Source: Ananas comosus (taxonomy: Eukaryota > Streptophyta > Magnoliopsida > Poales > Bromeliaceae). From it: 64,000 nucleotides of DNA. The position numbers and the translations under genes are program-made. Of the stretch, positions 11,204-23,163 are shown piece by piece. The DNA is taken from positions 6,130,678 to 6,194,677 of the forward strand of contig NC_033635.1 of the NCBI RefSeq assembly GCF_001540865.1, in the 5' to 3' direction. Numbering within the stretch: the stretch's first letter is position 1; the number at the start of each line of letters is the position of its first letter. The notes below the pieces were generated by a model. It was not told the origin of the DNA, did no database searches, and saw nothing but the letters and a program-made list of their open reading frames with translations.

Positions 11204-14200
11204 TGTAAGGAAGTGAATTCTTGAAATACGAGAGTTGGACTTCGTTTAAAATCGACCAAGGGTCGTGTTGGTATGCTTCGGAAAGGCGAAAGCATCAAAA
11301 AGTCAAAAAGTGCATTATAGATGGTCTCGAGAGCAAGTTGTGCAAATCTGCAGAAATTGCAGATTTTGCTCTCAGGGACCGGACCCTGGTAGGAAGGACC
11401 GGTCCCCGTGAGCAGAGAATGCGGTAGAGAGGCTCTGTGTGCAAAAGTTGCTCTCGGGGATTCGTAGAGGTGGGCAGACTGTTGTCTGCCAGAAATGTTG
11501 CTCTCGGGGACCGGTCCCTAGCGGGAGAGACCGGTCCCCGTACGCGTGAAGGGCTGGCCTGAGGGCTCTGCATGTGAGGCTGCTCTCGGGGACCGGTCCT
11601 CCAGTAGAGGGACCAGTCCCCCGCACCCGAAATCTGCCTAGTCTGGGCAGTGCACAAGAGGCAAAGTGGAGGGGTGTTTTTGCAATTAGGCAATGGGAGG
11701 GTTAAATGAGGCATTTTCCATCTCATTTCTCCCACTCCCCCACACAACACACTCACCCTCTCTCCCTCTCTCTCTCTCTAGGAGAAGAAGAAAAAGAAGA
11801 AGGAGAAGAAGAAGAAGAAGGAAAAGAAGGAGAAGAAGGCTAGGAGTGGGATTTACATCCACTTCATCTTCTTCCTCCCCATTGAAGCTTGCTTGTAGAG
11901 GTAAGCTCTAAGCCCTCTCATGGTAGATGTCACGCCCCGGGACCGATGCCAATTTGGCCTGACCCGAGCACGTCAAACAGACGCCGAACGGACAGAGTTT
12001 CCCCTATCCGCCCAAGGCTCATCACATGTACAAAATTCAAACAAGAATTGCACTAGCGGAAACATACACAAACGGCTTACACGAGGGTAAGCAATAGCCA
12101 TTAGTGAAAGAAAGGAAAACTAAACATCTACACAAGTAATATGATTCATTTTAGATCACATACATTGCATCCATTTCTTACATTTAGGATTCTTGCATTT
12201 CATTACATCATTCCATCATTTCTTTCGTACATCACATTTACCTCAAAATGCACATTACATTCTTTTCTTTACATCACTAATCATCGGACATGAGGAGTAC
12301 TTACCTAACAAAAGAAACCCAACTTGTGTGCGCTTGACGTAAGGCGGGATACCGTTTACCTCGGTCGCCTCGCGTCTCGGCGTCGTCGGTCCTCGTGGAA
12401 ATAGTGGGGTGAGAACTACAACAAAGTTCCCAGTGGGTTCGGCCCTCAACACACCGGACTTTCCCACAGGACTACTCAAGGCATAATAAAAGAATAAGCT
12501 TATAGTAACCAATCTATAACATGATGCTAATAGCCCGAACAATAAGCAAAAAGTATGCTCAACATTAAATAAATGCAGATTATGCAATTCTTTTTCAGTT
12601 CTTTGACTTACTTGTACTTTGTTCTTACTCTTTACTTCTTAATCCACAAGCGCTAACCGCGGGGTATCGCCACATTTAACTTCTTCACATTAAGTCCATC
12701 ATCGCAGGAACTCACCAGCTAGGACCGCCCTTCGGGTTTACTCCACCCGGATGCCAAACTCCGGAGCGAGCATTGCGCCGAGGGGGAGCGACCGCCTCTG
12801 AGCAGGGAACTCATAGCAAGTATGATCATATCCTTAATCAAGAGTTTCAAGTTCAATCTTGACTTTACACTAGCTCTAGTGTTCTTTATATCATTTATTT
12901 TGCAAACTCATGCAATCACGTTCTTACATTTTCCTTTACACTTTGCTAACTCTAGCAATTATATTCTGTTCGTTACAATACTTGTTGCTTATTGCCCCCC
13001 ACTTACTTTACTTACACTTTGTCACTTTCATCATTCTTTACATAATTGGTTTCTCTTGCGATAAACACGAACTCTAGTGTCTCTTACTTTAACGATTTGA
13101 CTTTACATTTTCAAATGCCACTCGATCTATGTCATAGTGTCACTCTGTTCTTTTGCTCACTTTGGGTGCTCACTTTGCTCTCATGCATACACATAGGGTT
13201 TTGACATTCATTTGGTTCTCTACCATCACTACAAGCAAGTTGTACTCACAATCATGCTATCATCACATTCTTATCATTACTTCACCCTAGTATGCATGCA
13301 ACAATATATATATACATGTTCAAATGAATGACACATTAGGCATAGAGAGAAGTTCAATGAGTTTGAGAAGCACCACCCACCTCGTAGGCTTTCAAAGGTG
13401 CTCCGATGATTTTCTTGGAATTTTTAAACTCTTTGTTCTTTACCTGCGGCATAACGAACCCTTATTAGGCCATTTTGCCCATAACTTTACCTTGGCCTTT
13501 CGTAACGCAAATCCGAGCGCACCAACGCGTCGGAAATACCCCCAATTAGGTTTCTAGAGGGTCAATTGCACTTAGAAATCCTCATGAGCAAAAGCCCCAA
13601 TTTGGGTGCCCTAGCTCCAATACATATCAAACCTAGGGTTTGATCTCATTGGGAAGCAAAAGTAGCTTCATTATACTCTAAATAGTCCATTAGAACCATT
13701 CTTAGGCTTTCCAAAATCCTAGTTTGAATTTCACCATGAGAGGTGGTCCAAGCTCACCTCTAATGCAAACCAAGGTTTTGATCTCTTAGGAAGCAAAAAG
13801 AAAGCTTCAAATACTCTAAAAGCTCCATAAAAATCATTTCTAGGTTTACCCAAACCCTAGTTTGGGAGTTATCATGAAAAGGGGTAAAGCTTACCTCAAA
13901 GCTTGCCCTAACTTGCACTAGAGAGGAAGAAGATGAAGCTCCTTTGCTCCTTGATCTTCTTTTTCACCTTCTTTTCCTTTTTCTCCTTTTTTTCTTCCTT
14001 TCTTCTTCTTCTCCTTTGTCTTCTAGAGAGAGAGAGGGAGAGAAGAGAGTGTGAGAGGGTGAGGAAATGAGAGAAAATCTCATTAGGCCCCATAACATAG
14101 CTATTGGGTTGCTAAAATGCAAATAAACCCCTCAACTTTTATCTCTGTGCACTGCCTGGACTGGGCAGTTTTCGCGGGCAGAGACCGGTCTCCCCGAGCA

Positions 14201-16326
14201 GGGACCGGTCCCCGAAGGTCTACCCTGCGCAGCCAGAGCTACCGCGCGCAATGCATCCGGTCCCTCCTTGGGGGACCGGTCTCTGGGGGACCGGTCTCTC
14301 AGACAGAGACCGGTTCCCGAGAGCTGTCCTTCCAGGACTTAGCCGATCTTTCGGCTGTCACACTTCTCACGCGCACGGGGACCGGTCTCTCCCACCAGGG
14401 ACCGGTCCCCAAGAGCTCAAAAGCTGCAATTTGCAGAATTTGATTCTTTAGCTCTCGAAAACCTTCCGTAACTCACTTTTGATCATTTTAACACCTTCGG
14501 ACTTTCCGAAGTGTACCATCCTCGCACTTTATTTATTTTCCGAATTTTCGGTATATTACAGTAGATGTGTTAGGGCTTGCTTAGATCTTTTGGAACTCAA
14601 TTAGTTGGACTTTAGTGGACCCCTAGATGTGGTTGATCTCATTGATTGCAAGAGTAAATGCTTTTAGGTGGCATTTTGCAATAATGGAGATCTAGGGCAT
14701 CCAAATTGGGGTTTTTGAAGATAAGGGGTTTTGATCTCAATTGACCTCTCTCTAACCTAATTGTTAGGTCTACGAATGCGTTCATGCACTCGATTTGACT
14801 ATTCGTCGAGGCTACGAAGAGATACTGGCGAAAAACCCGTTTTTGGCTTTGTTTTCGCCTGGAACGCCGAGGAAGCATCTAAAAATCACGAAATCGGAAC
14901 CCTAGCCTCTTGGTAGTATAAGAAGGTGGGGGGTGTCATCCCGTAGAAACCGAACTCCTTTCTATGTCTTAGTTGCATTGTAACCTTGCATATTCATATT
15001 GTAATGCATAGTAGGATTGTAGTTTGTCGCATTTCAATTCCTTACTTGCTTTCCTAGTTGAATAACATAATGTGAGATGAACACATGTATGATGGATATG
15101 TGAGGGATTGGGTCTTGACAATGGATATCCTATAATGCTAAAGAATGTGAACTTAGTGTTGTACCGAGGTTAAAACGAGTGGCATAGAACAATGTGAATG
15201 ACATAGATGACGAGTGGCATGATGAACATAGTGTAGATGAAACACTTGAACTTAAAACATTAGGGGTAGATGATTTCCCAAGTTATGACATGTTGCATGT
15301 GAAATTAGTGTAGTTGAAACACTTTGACATGAACATTAGGGATAGTTGAATTCCCGTATTGTTGAATAACCCTAGCTGGTGATAGGGTATCCTCAGTTGA
15401 CGAGGATTGGATCATGCTCACGTAGTCTATTGTCGCTTGGTATGGTCGCTCCATCCAAGTAGTGAGCTCCGGAGTCTTCACGTGAGGAACTAACGTACTT
15501 GTTCCGCAGACGGTCTCGGGTTTGCGAGCGGGAGGGTCTCCTTACCTATGAGATTTGAGATGTGAGTCGAGGGCGAACTTTCGGGCAAGCCAAGTGATTG
15601 GGTGAACTTATAAATGGCATAGTTGTTGAACATAGTAGCATGATAGTTGACATCATCACTATATATCTCATGCATTCATTATTATCTGATTCAGGCACTG
15701 TAGCATGATAGTAGAATTCATGTTATACTAGTAGTTGAATTTCTATTCCAAATATCTATCTATCTATCTATCTATCTATTTGTGCCTACTTGGACCTAGT
15801 GGGGAGATCGGCGGAGTCGGCTGCCGAACCCACTGGGAACTATATTTATATAGTTCTCACCCCACTCTGTTGTAGGGCCGAGTTTGAGCACGCCGGGCGA
15901 GGATCGCGGCAAGGGCATAGCGCCCTAGAGTAGTTAGTAGCTTTCCTATTTTGCAATAGAGTACCCTCGTGTACTAGGGACATGTGATGTATTTTGGAAG
16001 CTATTCATGTATTTTGGTGTTCAACATATATTTACATTTTGGGAGATGAAAATGTAATTTAAAGATGAATGTTGAATGGTTGTAATAGCTAGAATAACTC
16101 TCTTTATTTCACTTGTATGCCACTTGTGACTCTTGCTCTTACTTGTATTGCACTTGTGGTGCATATAGTATTGCTTCTCGATTGTGTACGTGTTTGAATT
16201 TATCTTGGGCAAATTCTTGTACATGATCGTGTTGGTTTAGCCTTGTGCAGACAGGGAAGGTGCTGTACGTTCGGCGTCTGATCGACGTGCCCGAACCAAC
16301 CAAATTGGCGGTCTCGGGGCGTGACA
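11204..16326 (+). mobile_element. Solo gypsy LTR, interrupted by a nested LTR
   Basis: It begins TGTAAGGAAGTGAATTC and ends CTCGGGGCGTGACA, and is flanked on both sides by AACCC (11199-11203 and 16327-16331), so both ends are exact. Without the nested insertion it is about 2.5 kb. It has no primer site, coding region or second LTR, so it is a solo LTR left by LTR-LTR recombination. It holds ACCGGT pairs (11376-11625), a long GAA/GGA purine tract with a GAGGTAAGC splice-donor-like site (about 11780-11910) and a (TCTA)n microsatellite near 15757-15781. It is related to the LTR of the element at 1827-11105. Confidence 0.92.
11928..14560 (-). mobile_element. Nested solo LTR (gypsy), GTAGA target duplication
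   Basis: It is 2633 bp and reads TGTCACGCCCCGGGACC…TATATTACA on the plus strand. It is flanked by GTAGA at 11923-11927 and 14561-14565, so it inserted into the surrounding solo LTR after that LTR was in place. It contains the shared terminal block (about 11985-12015), a TTC-rich tract (13960-14045) and a cluster of ACCGGT palindromes (14184-14410). No coding capacity. Confidence 0.93.
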
Positions 16327-16331
16327 AACCC

Positions 16332-16512
16332 TCCAAGATTGTGTTTGGACTTTGGGTAAAGAGTGAAAACCGCAAGGACCATCCGCTCTGTGCTAAGAAA
16401 GGAACAAGTGAAAAAATTTATACCCCTAGTTCCAGAAAAGCCTTGAATTTTCTACAACGTAGGGAAGTAAAGAATATACAGACATCTTAACCGAATCTGT
16501 ACAATTGCTGAC
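16332..16512 (-). other. Intron segment downstream of exon 2
   Basis: Host sequence between the solo LTR target duplication and the candidate donor site of exon 2. I see no exon in it. Confidence 0.45.
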
Positions 16513-16632
16513 CTATTTTAAGACCATTATTTTAAGACCATTATATGTGGTTTCAAGAGCTTCACATCTCCTATTTTCCGAACTGTAGCTCAATCTTAGC
16601 GATTGGATTTCTGCAAGTGCATCTTTGTATCC
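16513..16632 (-). CDS. Exon 2 of At-4/1-like coiled-coil protein
   Basis: The minus strand has a clear acceptor (TTTTGTTCAG, then GGATAC) and encodes GYKDALAEIQSLRLSYSS, then ENRRCEALETTYNGLK. Joined to exon 1 in phase 0 it gives SFDQISQ-GYKDALAEI, which lines up without gaps with the SFDQIYEDFKxGLxEI start I recall for plant At-4/1 proteins. The 3' end is uncertain. A 14-bp tandem duplication (16515-16528 and 16529-16542) puts a TAG in frame if the donor at 16512 is used. Removing one copy would restore a coding exon ending in phase 1. No exon carrying the following family region is visible downstream. Confidence 0.7.
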   Translation of the reverse strand, partial: GYKDALAEIQSLRLSYSSENRRCEALETTYNGLKIMVLK

Positions 16633-18276
16633 CTGAACAAAATCAAGTAGCCAAAAGTAATACAAGCCAAGGAGTATGGGGTAAATAAAATTTTTTCTTG
16701 CTTTACACTACTAGAAGAGCAGAATTTGAGAAAAACCATTTGTGCATTATGCTAGTGAAGAATAAGTAAATTTAAGTATATTATTCACACGTCTAGAACT
16801 AATATATGCATCGTCAAATCGTGTAAATCATCTTACATTTCTTTAAATTTCCTACTACAACCCTCCTGTCTGTTGTTTCTCTTCAAACAGATTCTCTGCC
16901 TCTATGTTGTCAAGAACACAATTTTCAAAAACATTGTAGACAACTAAGCACATCTTGTTTACTACAGCAAACGAAGCATGCCATGATTCATGCCAATCTC
17001 TTTCAACAAAAATGAACAATTAAAAGCATGTAGTTATACATAAAAGAAACATTTTTTACTTGATGTAAGAATCTATTTCACTGGGTTTCTTTAAGGTTGT
17101 TAAGCCTTTAGTTTGCGATGAAATTATAATGATAGGAGAAGTTTGGTGAATTTGCAGAGAGTGATAATAATAGGTATCTGATGCAAGCTAGAGGCAAGAG
17201 ATCAGGATTCAGATTGAATAAAATGTGGTGGAAGCAAAGAGGAAGGAAGATATGTTATCTCCAACATCCAGACTCTCTTAATAGTAGTGAAGTGACTGCA
17301 GTTCATGTATTGAAGGAGATCTCCATAGAAGAACGGCTAGATGGTGCATTCTTTTTGCATTTTTATGCCATTTGTGACTTTGGTGCTTGAGGCTTTGCAG
17401 GAAGACGAGTGCTCACAGAAGATCACTAAGCTCAAGTCTAATCTAACAAATTTATGGTTAGATAGGGTTTCAAGAGTTCAGTACGGTTCTATAGAGATTG
17501 CCGCGCATTCTCGTTCTCCTCAAGTTTGTGGGTACCAAACAAACAGGCGACTCAATACCAACCCTGCTTAATATTAGGGTGGAGACTGTGTTGATATATT
17601 GTAACCATGAGATCTTCATTCCATGGGAACTCAAATCAAGTAGCCAGTCACATAAATCAGAGACATTTCCACACAATCATTCTTCCTTGAATAAGCTAAA
17701 AATTTGAGCTCAACTCACTGGTTGAATCTGAAGGCACAAAATATCAGTTCATTACTATCTTCCCAGCGTCTGACTAGGTCGTGGTGGGTCTACAAAGTCT
17801 TTATACACCAGCTTCATGTAGTGCCTTAAAGTTTGGCTTCGCAATATGAATTTTATGATATTACCTTCGTTGGTGCCACTCAGAGTGCAAGTTCTTCCTG
17901 AAAGACTTGTCTTCTAGCCTTTTTAAAGTCCTCCAAGCTTTTGTTGTCTTCACTCTTGGAATTTACAATAGACAATGTTGCATAGACAATATTGCATAAA
18001 CCGCTTAGTAATGCATGATAAACATTCTTTAACTTTTTCTCTCTTTTTTTTTTTTAATTTTTCGAAACACTTCTTTCTTTAATTATAGTATCATGATATT
18101 CTTCAGTACATCCATAGATTTAAGAATTCTAGAAGGCATTGTTAAATAATTTTCCACACCATAAAATTAGTTTTTTCAATTCTTATTAACTCTCACTAAA
18201 AAATTCATTCAAAATCCTTGACTAGTTTGAAATCTCCAACTTTACGTTTTATGGAAATACATCTTTTTGTTTTAAT
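16633..18276 (-). other. Intron 1 of the host gene, distal segment
   Basis: AT-rich host sequence between exon 2 and the copia element. Two stretches have codon-like composition but no firm support: plus-strand 17157-17389 after a TTTGCAG acceptor-like site, and minus-strand 17963-17865 ending in an AAG/GTAATA donor-like site. Neither fits the order or frame of the host gene, and I recognise neither. Confidence 0.4.
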
Positions 18277-18281
18277 AAGAC

Positions 18282-21200
18282 TCTTAAGATGAGCCGTCTT
18301 TCGTGATTAAATTAAAGATTGGATGAAAATTATTATTTACTTAGTTCAAAAAGTGTCTTGGTTCACAAAAGGGGAGCATGCATCGTGTTTATAGGAATCT
18401 ACAAAAAAAGTTAAAGTTGATTCCTATTGGTTGAATTCTCGTAACAAGCTACAACATGACTTGGTTTCCAAGCCGTTTATTACAGGTCAAGTTTGACTTG
18501 GTGCAGGTCCCACGGCTCTAAACCTATATATTTGTGCATGCATTGAGGCTTAAGCTATGTGCGTGGCTAATCAATTAGCATACGTCGCCGGAATGGCAAA
18601 ATTAAGGTGAGGATTGGCTCGGTCTCAAGGCCTATATAACGGGACGGAGAAAAAGTGTACGGATAGATCGCATGAAGCACCAAGTTTAGAGTTGGCAGGA
18701 GAGCAAGGATTCTCGACCGCATCTTTCGAAACAACAAAATAAAGGACTTTGGGCAAAGATTCTATTCTTCTCTAATCGATCTTCGCTAATTAAGGTTTTG
18801 CAAAAAGCTATTTGTAGTTATTTCTTTGGGACTTTTTATTGAAATAAGAGAAGAGTTGTAATATCCGAGATTTTGATCAATAAAAGGGATTTTGAATTTT
18901 GAATTTTTGAATTCAAATGTATATATATATGGTTATAAGGTGGAATGCAAAGAGGGTTGGTTTCGTCGCAAATCGACGACCAAATCGGACAAAACGAAAC
19001 GCTAGATTCGATGCCCCAGTCGTGTTGAACGTGCTGGCGCAATCCGATCGGAAATCCGACGGACGGATCTTCGGAAATTTCGAAAAGTTCGCCGTGGGGT
19101 CGAAATCGGTAAAACAGAAAATTTGAGAAAAACCTAATATTTTATGTACTGTTTTGCGTGATTTCGAATGTCGAGGTGCATACACACGAAATATACGTGC
19201 AGTGAGGGACTGGACTTGAAATTTGCAGCTTTGGAGGACTAAACTGCAATTAAGCCATCCTTTATACATCTAGCATTAGGGTTCCCATGAGAAGCCCTAA
19301 CCCTGTCAGCTGCTACTGCCTCCAGCTGCGCCCCTCTAGTCTCCATCACCTCCCTGCACCCCACCCCGGGCACCCAACCGCCGGCGAACTCCTCCGACCG
19401 CCGGAGAAGGCCCACACTTCATCCCACCACTATCCACTCTACCTTATCGGCTGCTGATCTCAAAAAGTCATCCAAACCCTGGGTGATCACATTCCTCCGG
19501 CCGAGACCAATCTCCGGTGTCATCCCCGCCGGCCCCCGCCATCCCCGTGCGTCGCCGCGCCGCCCGTCCTTGCTGCAGCCAACCCGGCTCTAGTTTGGCT
19601 GAGCTCGGCCTAGATCGAGGCCCGTGAGCTTCTGTCGGCCGGATCTGGCCGCACCGCCTCCCATTGGTAGCAGGCAACCTCCCACGCGCCATTGCCGCTA
19701 CCCACACTCCCTACGGTCGCCCAGAACTTGTGCGTGCCGAACCTGGGCCCGCACTATCTTCGTGTGCTGCCGCCGCCCACCGTCGGGCGCGCCACCCTCC
19801 CTCGGCCTCCGGCGACTGATCGCCGTCGCCCCGGTGCTCCTCTGGCCGCCGCTGTCTCCCTGAGCCGAGCCGAGCTGTGCAGGCTTGTGGCTCTTCGCCG
19901 CCTCACCGGCCACCTCCTGCAGCCTGCCAACGCGAGCCCGGCCCCCACTGACCAGCCGCACCCACCTCTGGCCGGCCCGCCCGCCGTCTAGCCGCTGCCG
20001 GTCACCCTCAGGCTCCACTAGCTCTGGTAAGCTTTTAATAGCTTTCTGCACACTGCTTTGGGGTTCCGGTCGCCTTTCCAGCGATCTGAAGATACCTTGA
20101 TGCTCCCGGAAGTGAGCACGATGATCTCTGTTTCGTGCTGAACATCGTGCTCACCTCCGTTGGGGTCAGCGATGCCCCGGGTTGTGTAGTAGACCCGATT
20201 TAAGTGCTCTGCGTGCTGTTTCGCTGAAGTTCGCATCGCTCGCGCGCTTGCCACAGTGGTCGGCCGTGCTCCAAAGTGTGAGCACGGCCTCCGACACACC
20301 AAGACCTGTAAGCGAGTGTCTCGGCTTAGCTAGAATACTCTCGGTTTGTGCTGTCGGGCCGTAAAACCCTGAAAATCACATGAAATAATGTGATTTTATG
20401 TTGTCGCGGGGGTGTCTATGCATTTGTACACTTTGTGGTCGATGTTGGCAGTGTGTACTGGCAGTGGGTGACCTCTGGACTGATTGTCCAAGGCCCCGGG
20501 CCCTTGCGAAGATCGACAATTGATTTCCGGTGTGTTTGTCGGCAAAATCTGTCGACGGAACGCATTTTTGGTTCGGAATTCTTCCGACGGTGCCTCACAA
20601 TAATTTGTGTCGTCGCTAAGCCTTGTTGGCTAGTCACCCGTGTCGTTGCAAGGGTTCAGAAACAACGGGTGAGCAATGTTGGGTTCCGGTGTCGAATTGG
20701 ATACTTCCGGGAATCCGAATCGAAACGATTATCCGACGATAATCATTTCGAAGTGAGATAGTGTATTAGCTGCAAGGTCACATGAATATATGTGTTTAGT
20801 GGCAGCGGGGGACTCGTAGCACGAGTCGGTGAGTTCCGGGACAGTTCGTGGGTCCCGGCGGATTCCCCGGTGCGATTTTGGGACTTCCGGCGTATTACGG
20901 CAGTCGGTTTTGGGAAACCGATTCACGTAGGGTTATTGGTGGGGATTGTGAGTTAGTGGTATACGTTGGTGGGTTGGATTCTAACCCGGTGGACCCTTCA
21001 TAGGTCCAGTTGTTTTGTCTCCGCAGTCGAGAGACCAGTGCCAGATACGTACAGATGGGTACTTCGACCCGAAGTCGGTACAGTGATGCACGCTCAGTGA
21101 CATTCCTTTCACTCCTTCCTCGCTATTATTATTGCATATTATATATTGAACCTTGCACCCATGTTGTTTCCGTTATACTACTCGGTTGTTTTCATATTTA

Positions 21201-22728
21201 GTATCATGAGTAGGAGTATAGTAGATTTATCTACATGTGATATTTGTGACCTAGTTGGTCGGTTCTCATATCTCGTATCCGTGACATTGTTGGTCGACTT
21301 ATTGCATTGTTATCGTGACTTACTTGGTCGGTTGGACTATTTGATGACCTATAGGTCGGTGTGCCCTGAGGGGGCAGGAATGTCGGCTGGTTGCCAACGG
21401 TTGGCTATTGAGCATTCAGCATCGATCACCGCTACTCATTCGTATTTCACGAACACCAGCGGTCTAATCCACCGCAAGAGGGTGTTCTTTTCCGGAAAAG
21501 TGGTTGGGGGTACCAACTCGTGAGCCCATAGGCTATTTTGGGTTATATACAGGTAGAGTAGCAGTGGCACAGGCCTGTGGTCTGCGGTGCGGACCAATAG
21601 GGCACTAGCTTGAGGTCTGTGGTGCGGACCAATAAAGCACAAGTTTTAGACTGGATATTTTTGGACTTGTCGTCCGTTGATGCATACATACAGTAGCGGT
21701 AGCTGTGCATTTATACATCCTGTTCATTTATTATCGTTGCTATTGTATTTTACTTACCCATATTGTTGTTTATCCTCCTTGACTGGTGAGTACCCCTCGC
21801 TCTCGTCGGCTTGCGATACCCACTGGGAGGGGAGACATGTTTACATGTTCTCACCCCCCACCCCCATTACAGTTGACGTCGCGGGTCCTAGTGGGACGGT
21901 TCGTGAGGAGCGAATCTAGCGATCGATAATGCCACCGTCCCGTTGTTTGGTTAATTCTCAAACTCAGCTTCTTTAAATAAATGACTTAGACAGTTAATTG
22001 GTTCAGTGACTTATCACTTTTGAATTCATATGGTTTTATAAATGTAATAAAGGATTTGTGGATTTTGTGAAATGAAATGGTTTTCTACCCCTCGTGGTAG
22101 CGAAGTTTAAAAGTAAAAGGTTTCCGTATGGGAAACAGTTTTTAAAAGATTTTCTCATGGTTTTCATGACTTGATATTTCAAAACGAGTTTTCGAGTAGG
22201 AAATATTTTAAACTAATAGTTGTAGATTTATGAATAACTCTGGTTGTGGATGTGCTTGTGAATGGTGTATGTTTATCTGTGGATGTTCATATGTGTGATT
22301 ATCTTTGGTATAGTGAAGTTTGTATTTTGTACTTGTGCGATGCCATGCAAATACAGAGGAGATTCTGTCCATGTGAACAGTGGACTCCCTGTATTTGTGG
22401 CGAATCTGGCATACTCTGGGGGTCAGGTTTTCAAAAAAAAAAAATTTGGGCACTTCCGCTTTACTTTTAAATCAAAAAGGGACCCCGGGGCGTGACAAGA
22501 GTGGGCTTCATCATAAGGTTCTTAGTTTTTAGTTTAAAGAGGATATCAGGTGTAAGTCTACTTTTGTTTCTTCATATAGCTCGCTTTTCCCATGGACATA
22601 GGCAATTGTCGAACTACGTAAATCTCGGTTTCTTCTTTCTGCATTTATTTCTTTTACCATTTAGTTTACTCTATTTTCATGCATCTATATTGGTACCATA
22701 TGACGGACGATCCATCAAATTTCCAACA
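18282..22728 (+). repeat. 5' LTR of copia element, split by a solo LTR
   Basis: The parts are 18282-18856 and 22503-22728, together about 0.8 kb. They align colinearly with the 3' LTR (25360-26232) through the stretches TTGGTTCACAAAAGGG, CTAATCAATTAGCATACGTC and CTCAGTTTTTGGTTT-like. The break falls exactly at the AGAGT target duplication of the inserted solo LTR. Confidence 0.88.
18857..22497 (+). mobile_element. Solo LTR (gypsy type), AGAGT duplication, GC-rich leader
   Basis: It is 3641 bp, begins TGTAATATCCGAGA, ends CCCCGGGGCGTGACA, and is flanked by AGAGT at 18852-18856 and 22498-22502. A block at about 19300-20030 is strongly GC-rich and Pro/Ala/Arg-coding in several frames, and ends in a CTCTG/GTAAGC splice-donor-like site. 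The same architecture recurs in the LTR at 61902-63956. The ORFs over this block lie on both strands, are not recognisable and are best read as compositional. No internal element sequence remains. Confidence 0.92.
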
Positions 22729-22730
22729 AG

Positions 22731-22743
22731 TGGTATTAGAGCC
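22731..22743 (+). other. Primer-binding site of copia element
   Basis: TGGTATTAGAGCC lies two bases after the LTR end CCAACA. It differs by one base from the usual initiator Met tRNA complement TGGTATCAGAGCC. Confidence 0.8.
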
Positions 22744-22765
22744 TAATGTTCACGCTACAGCAAAG

Positions 22766-23163
22766 ATGTTCAAGGTCTCATCTTTCAAGTTCGAGGTTGA
22801 GAAATTTAACAGAAAAGGAAAGTTCGGTCACCGACAAAAAAAAGTGAAAGCCATTCTGGTTCAAAAGGGCCTTCATAAAAGCGTTAACGGAAAATTGAAT
22901 AAGACATCATCAATAAGCAACAAAAATTGAGAGGAGATTAATCTGCAGGCTATGAATACAACAATATTGTGCTTGGCAGACGTGGTGAGTACAACATAAT
23001 GGACGAAGAAACTACCGTCAGCATGTGCAACAAAATAAAGAAACTATACTTGACAAAAAGCCTCTTGAGTGTGTTGTTCCTAAAGCAAAAGCTATGTGGG
23101 TTTACATGAAAAAAAGGTACAACAATAACAGAACACTTGAACACCTTTAATAAAATTACTAGT
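22766..23163 (+). pseudogene. Copia Gag, N-terminal part, degenerate
   Basis: ATG at 22766 opens MFKVSSFKFEVEKFNRKGKF, then KVKAILVQKGLHK. This is the typical start of plant copia Gag (FEVEKFNGxGNFxxWQxxVKDxLxQxGL). After about 50 codons it runs into TGA and further stops, but homology continues (LYLTKSL-like, KKRY/TTITEHLNTFNKI) to the insertion point at 23163. Gag would form the particle; this copy is dead. Confidence 0.8.

Noticed and set aside
11295..11756. ORFs with repeated GDRS/GTGPRE/GPVP-type peptides in LTRs (also 2985-3239, 14117-14451, 33159-33389)
   Set aside because: The peptide repeat is just the translation of the GGGACCGGTCCC DNA repeats. The frame changes from copy to copy, so it is not a protein repeat family.
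17157..17389. Possible plus-strand exon after a TTTGCAG site (reads …MWWKQRGRKICYLQHPDSLN…)
   Set aside because: Codon-like composition only. I recognise no family, it lies on the strand opposite to the host gene, and no partner exons are visible.
17865..17963. Possible minus-strand exon (reads SEDNKSLEDFKKARRQVFQEE) with a donor-like GTAATA
   Set aside because: It contains a TGA before the donor, has no good acceptor and would fall inside intron 1, where exons 1 and 2 already join perfectly.
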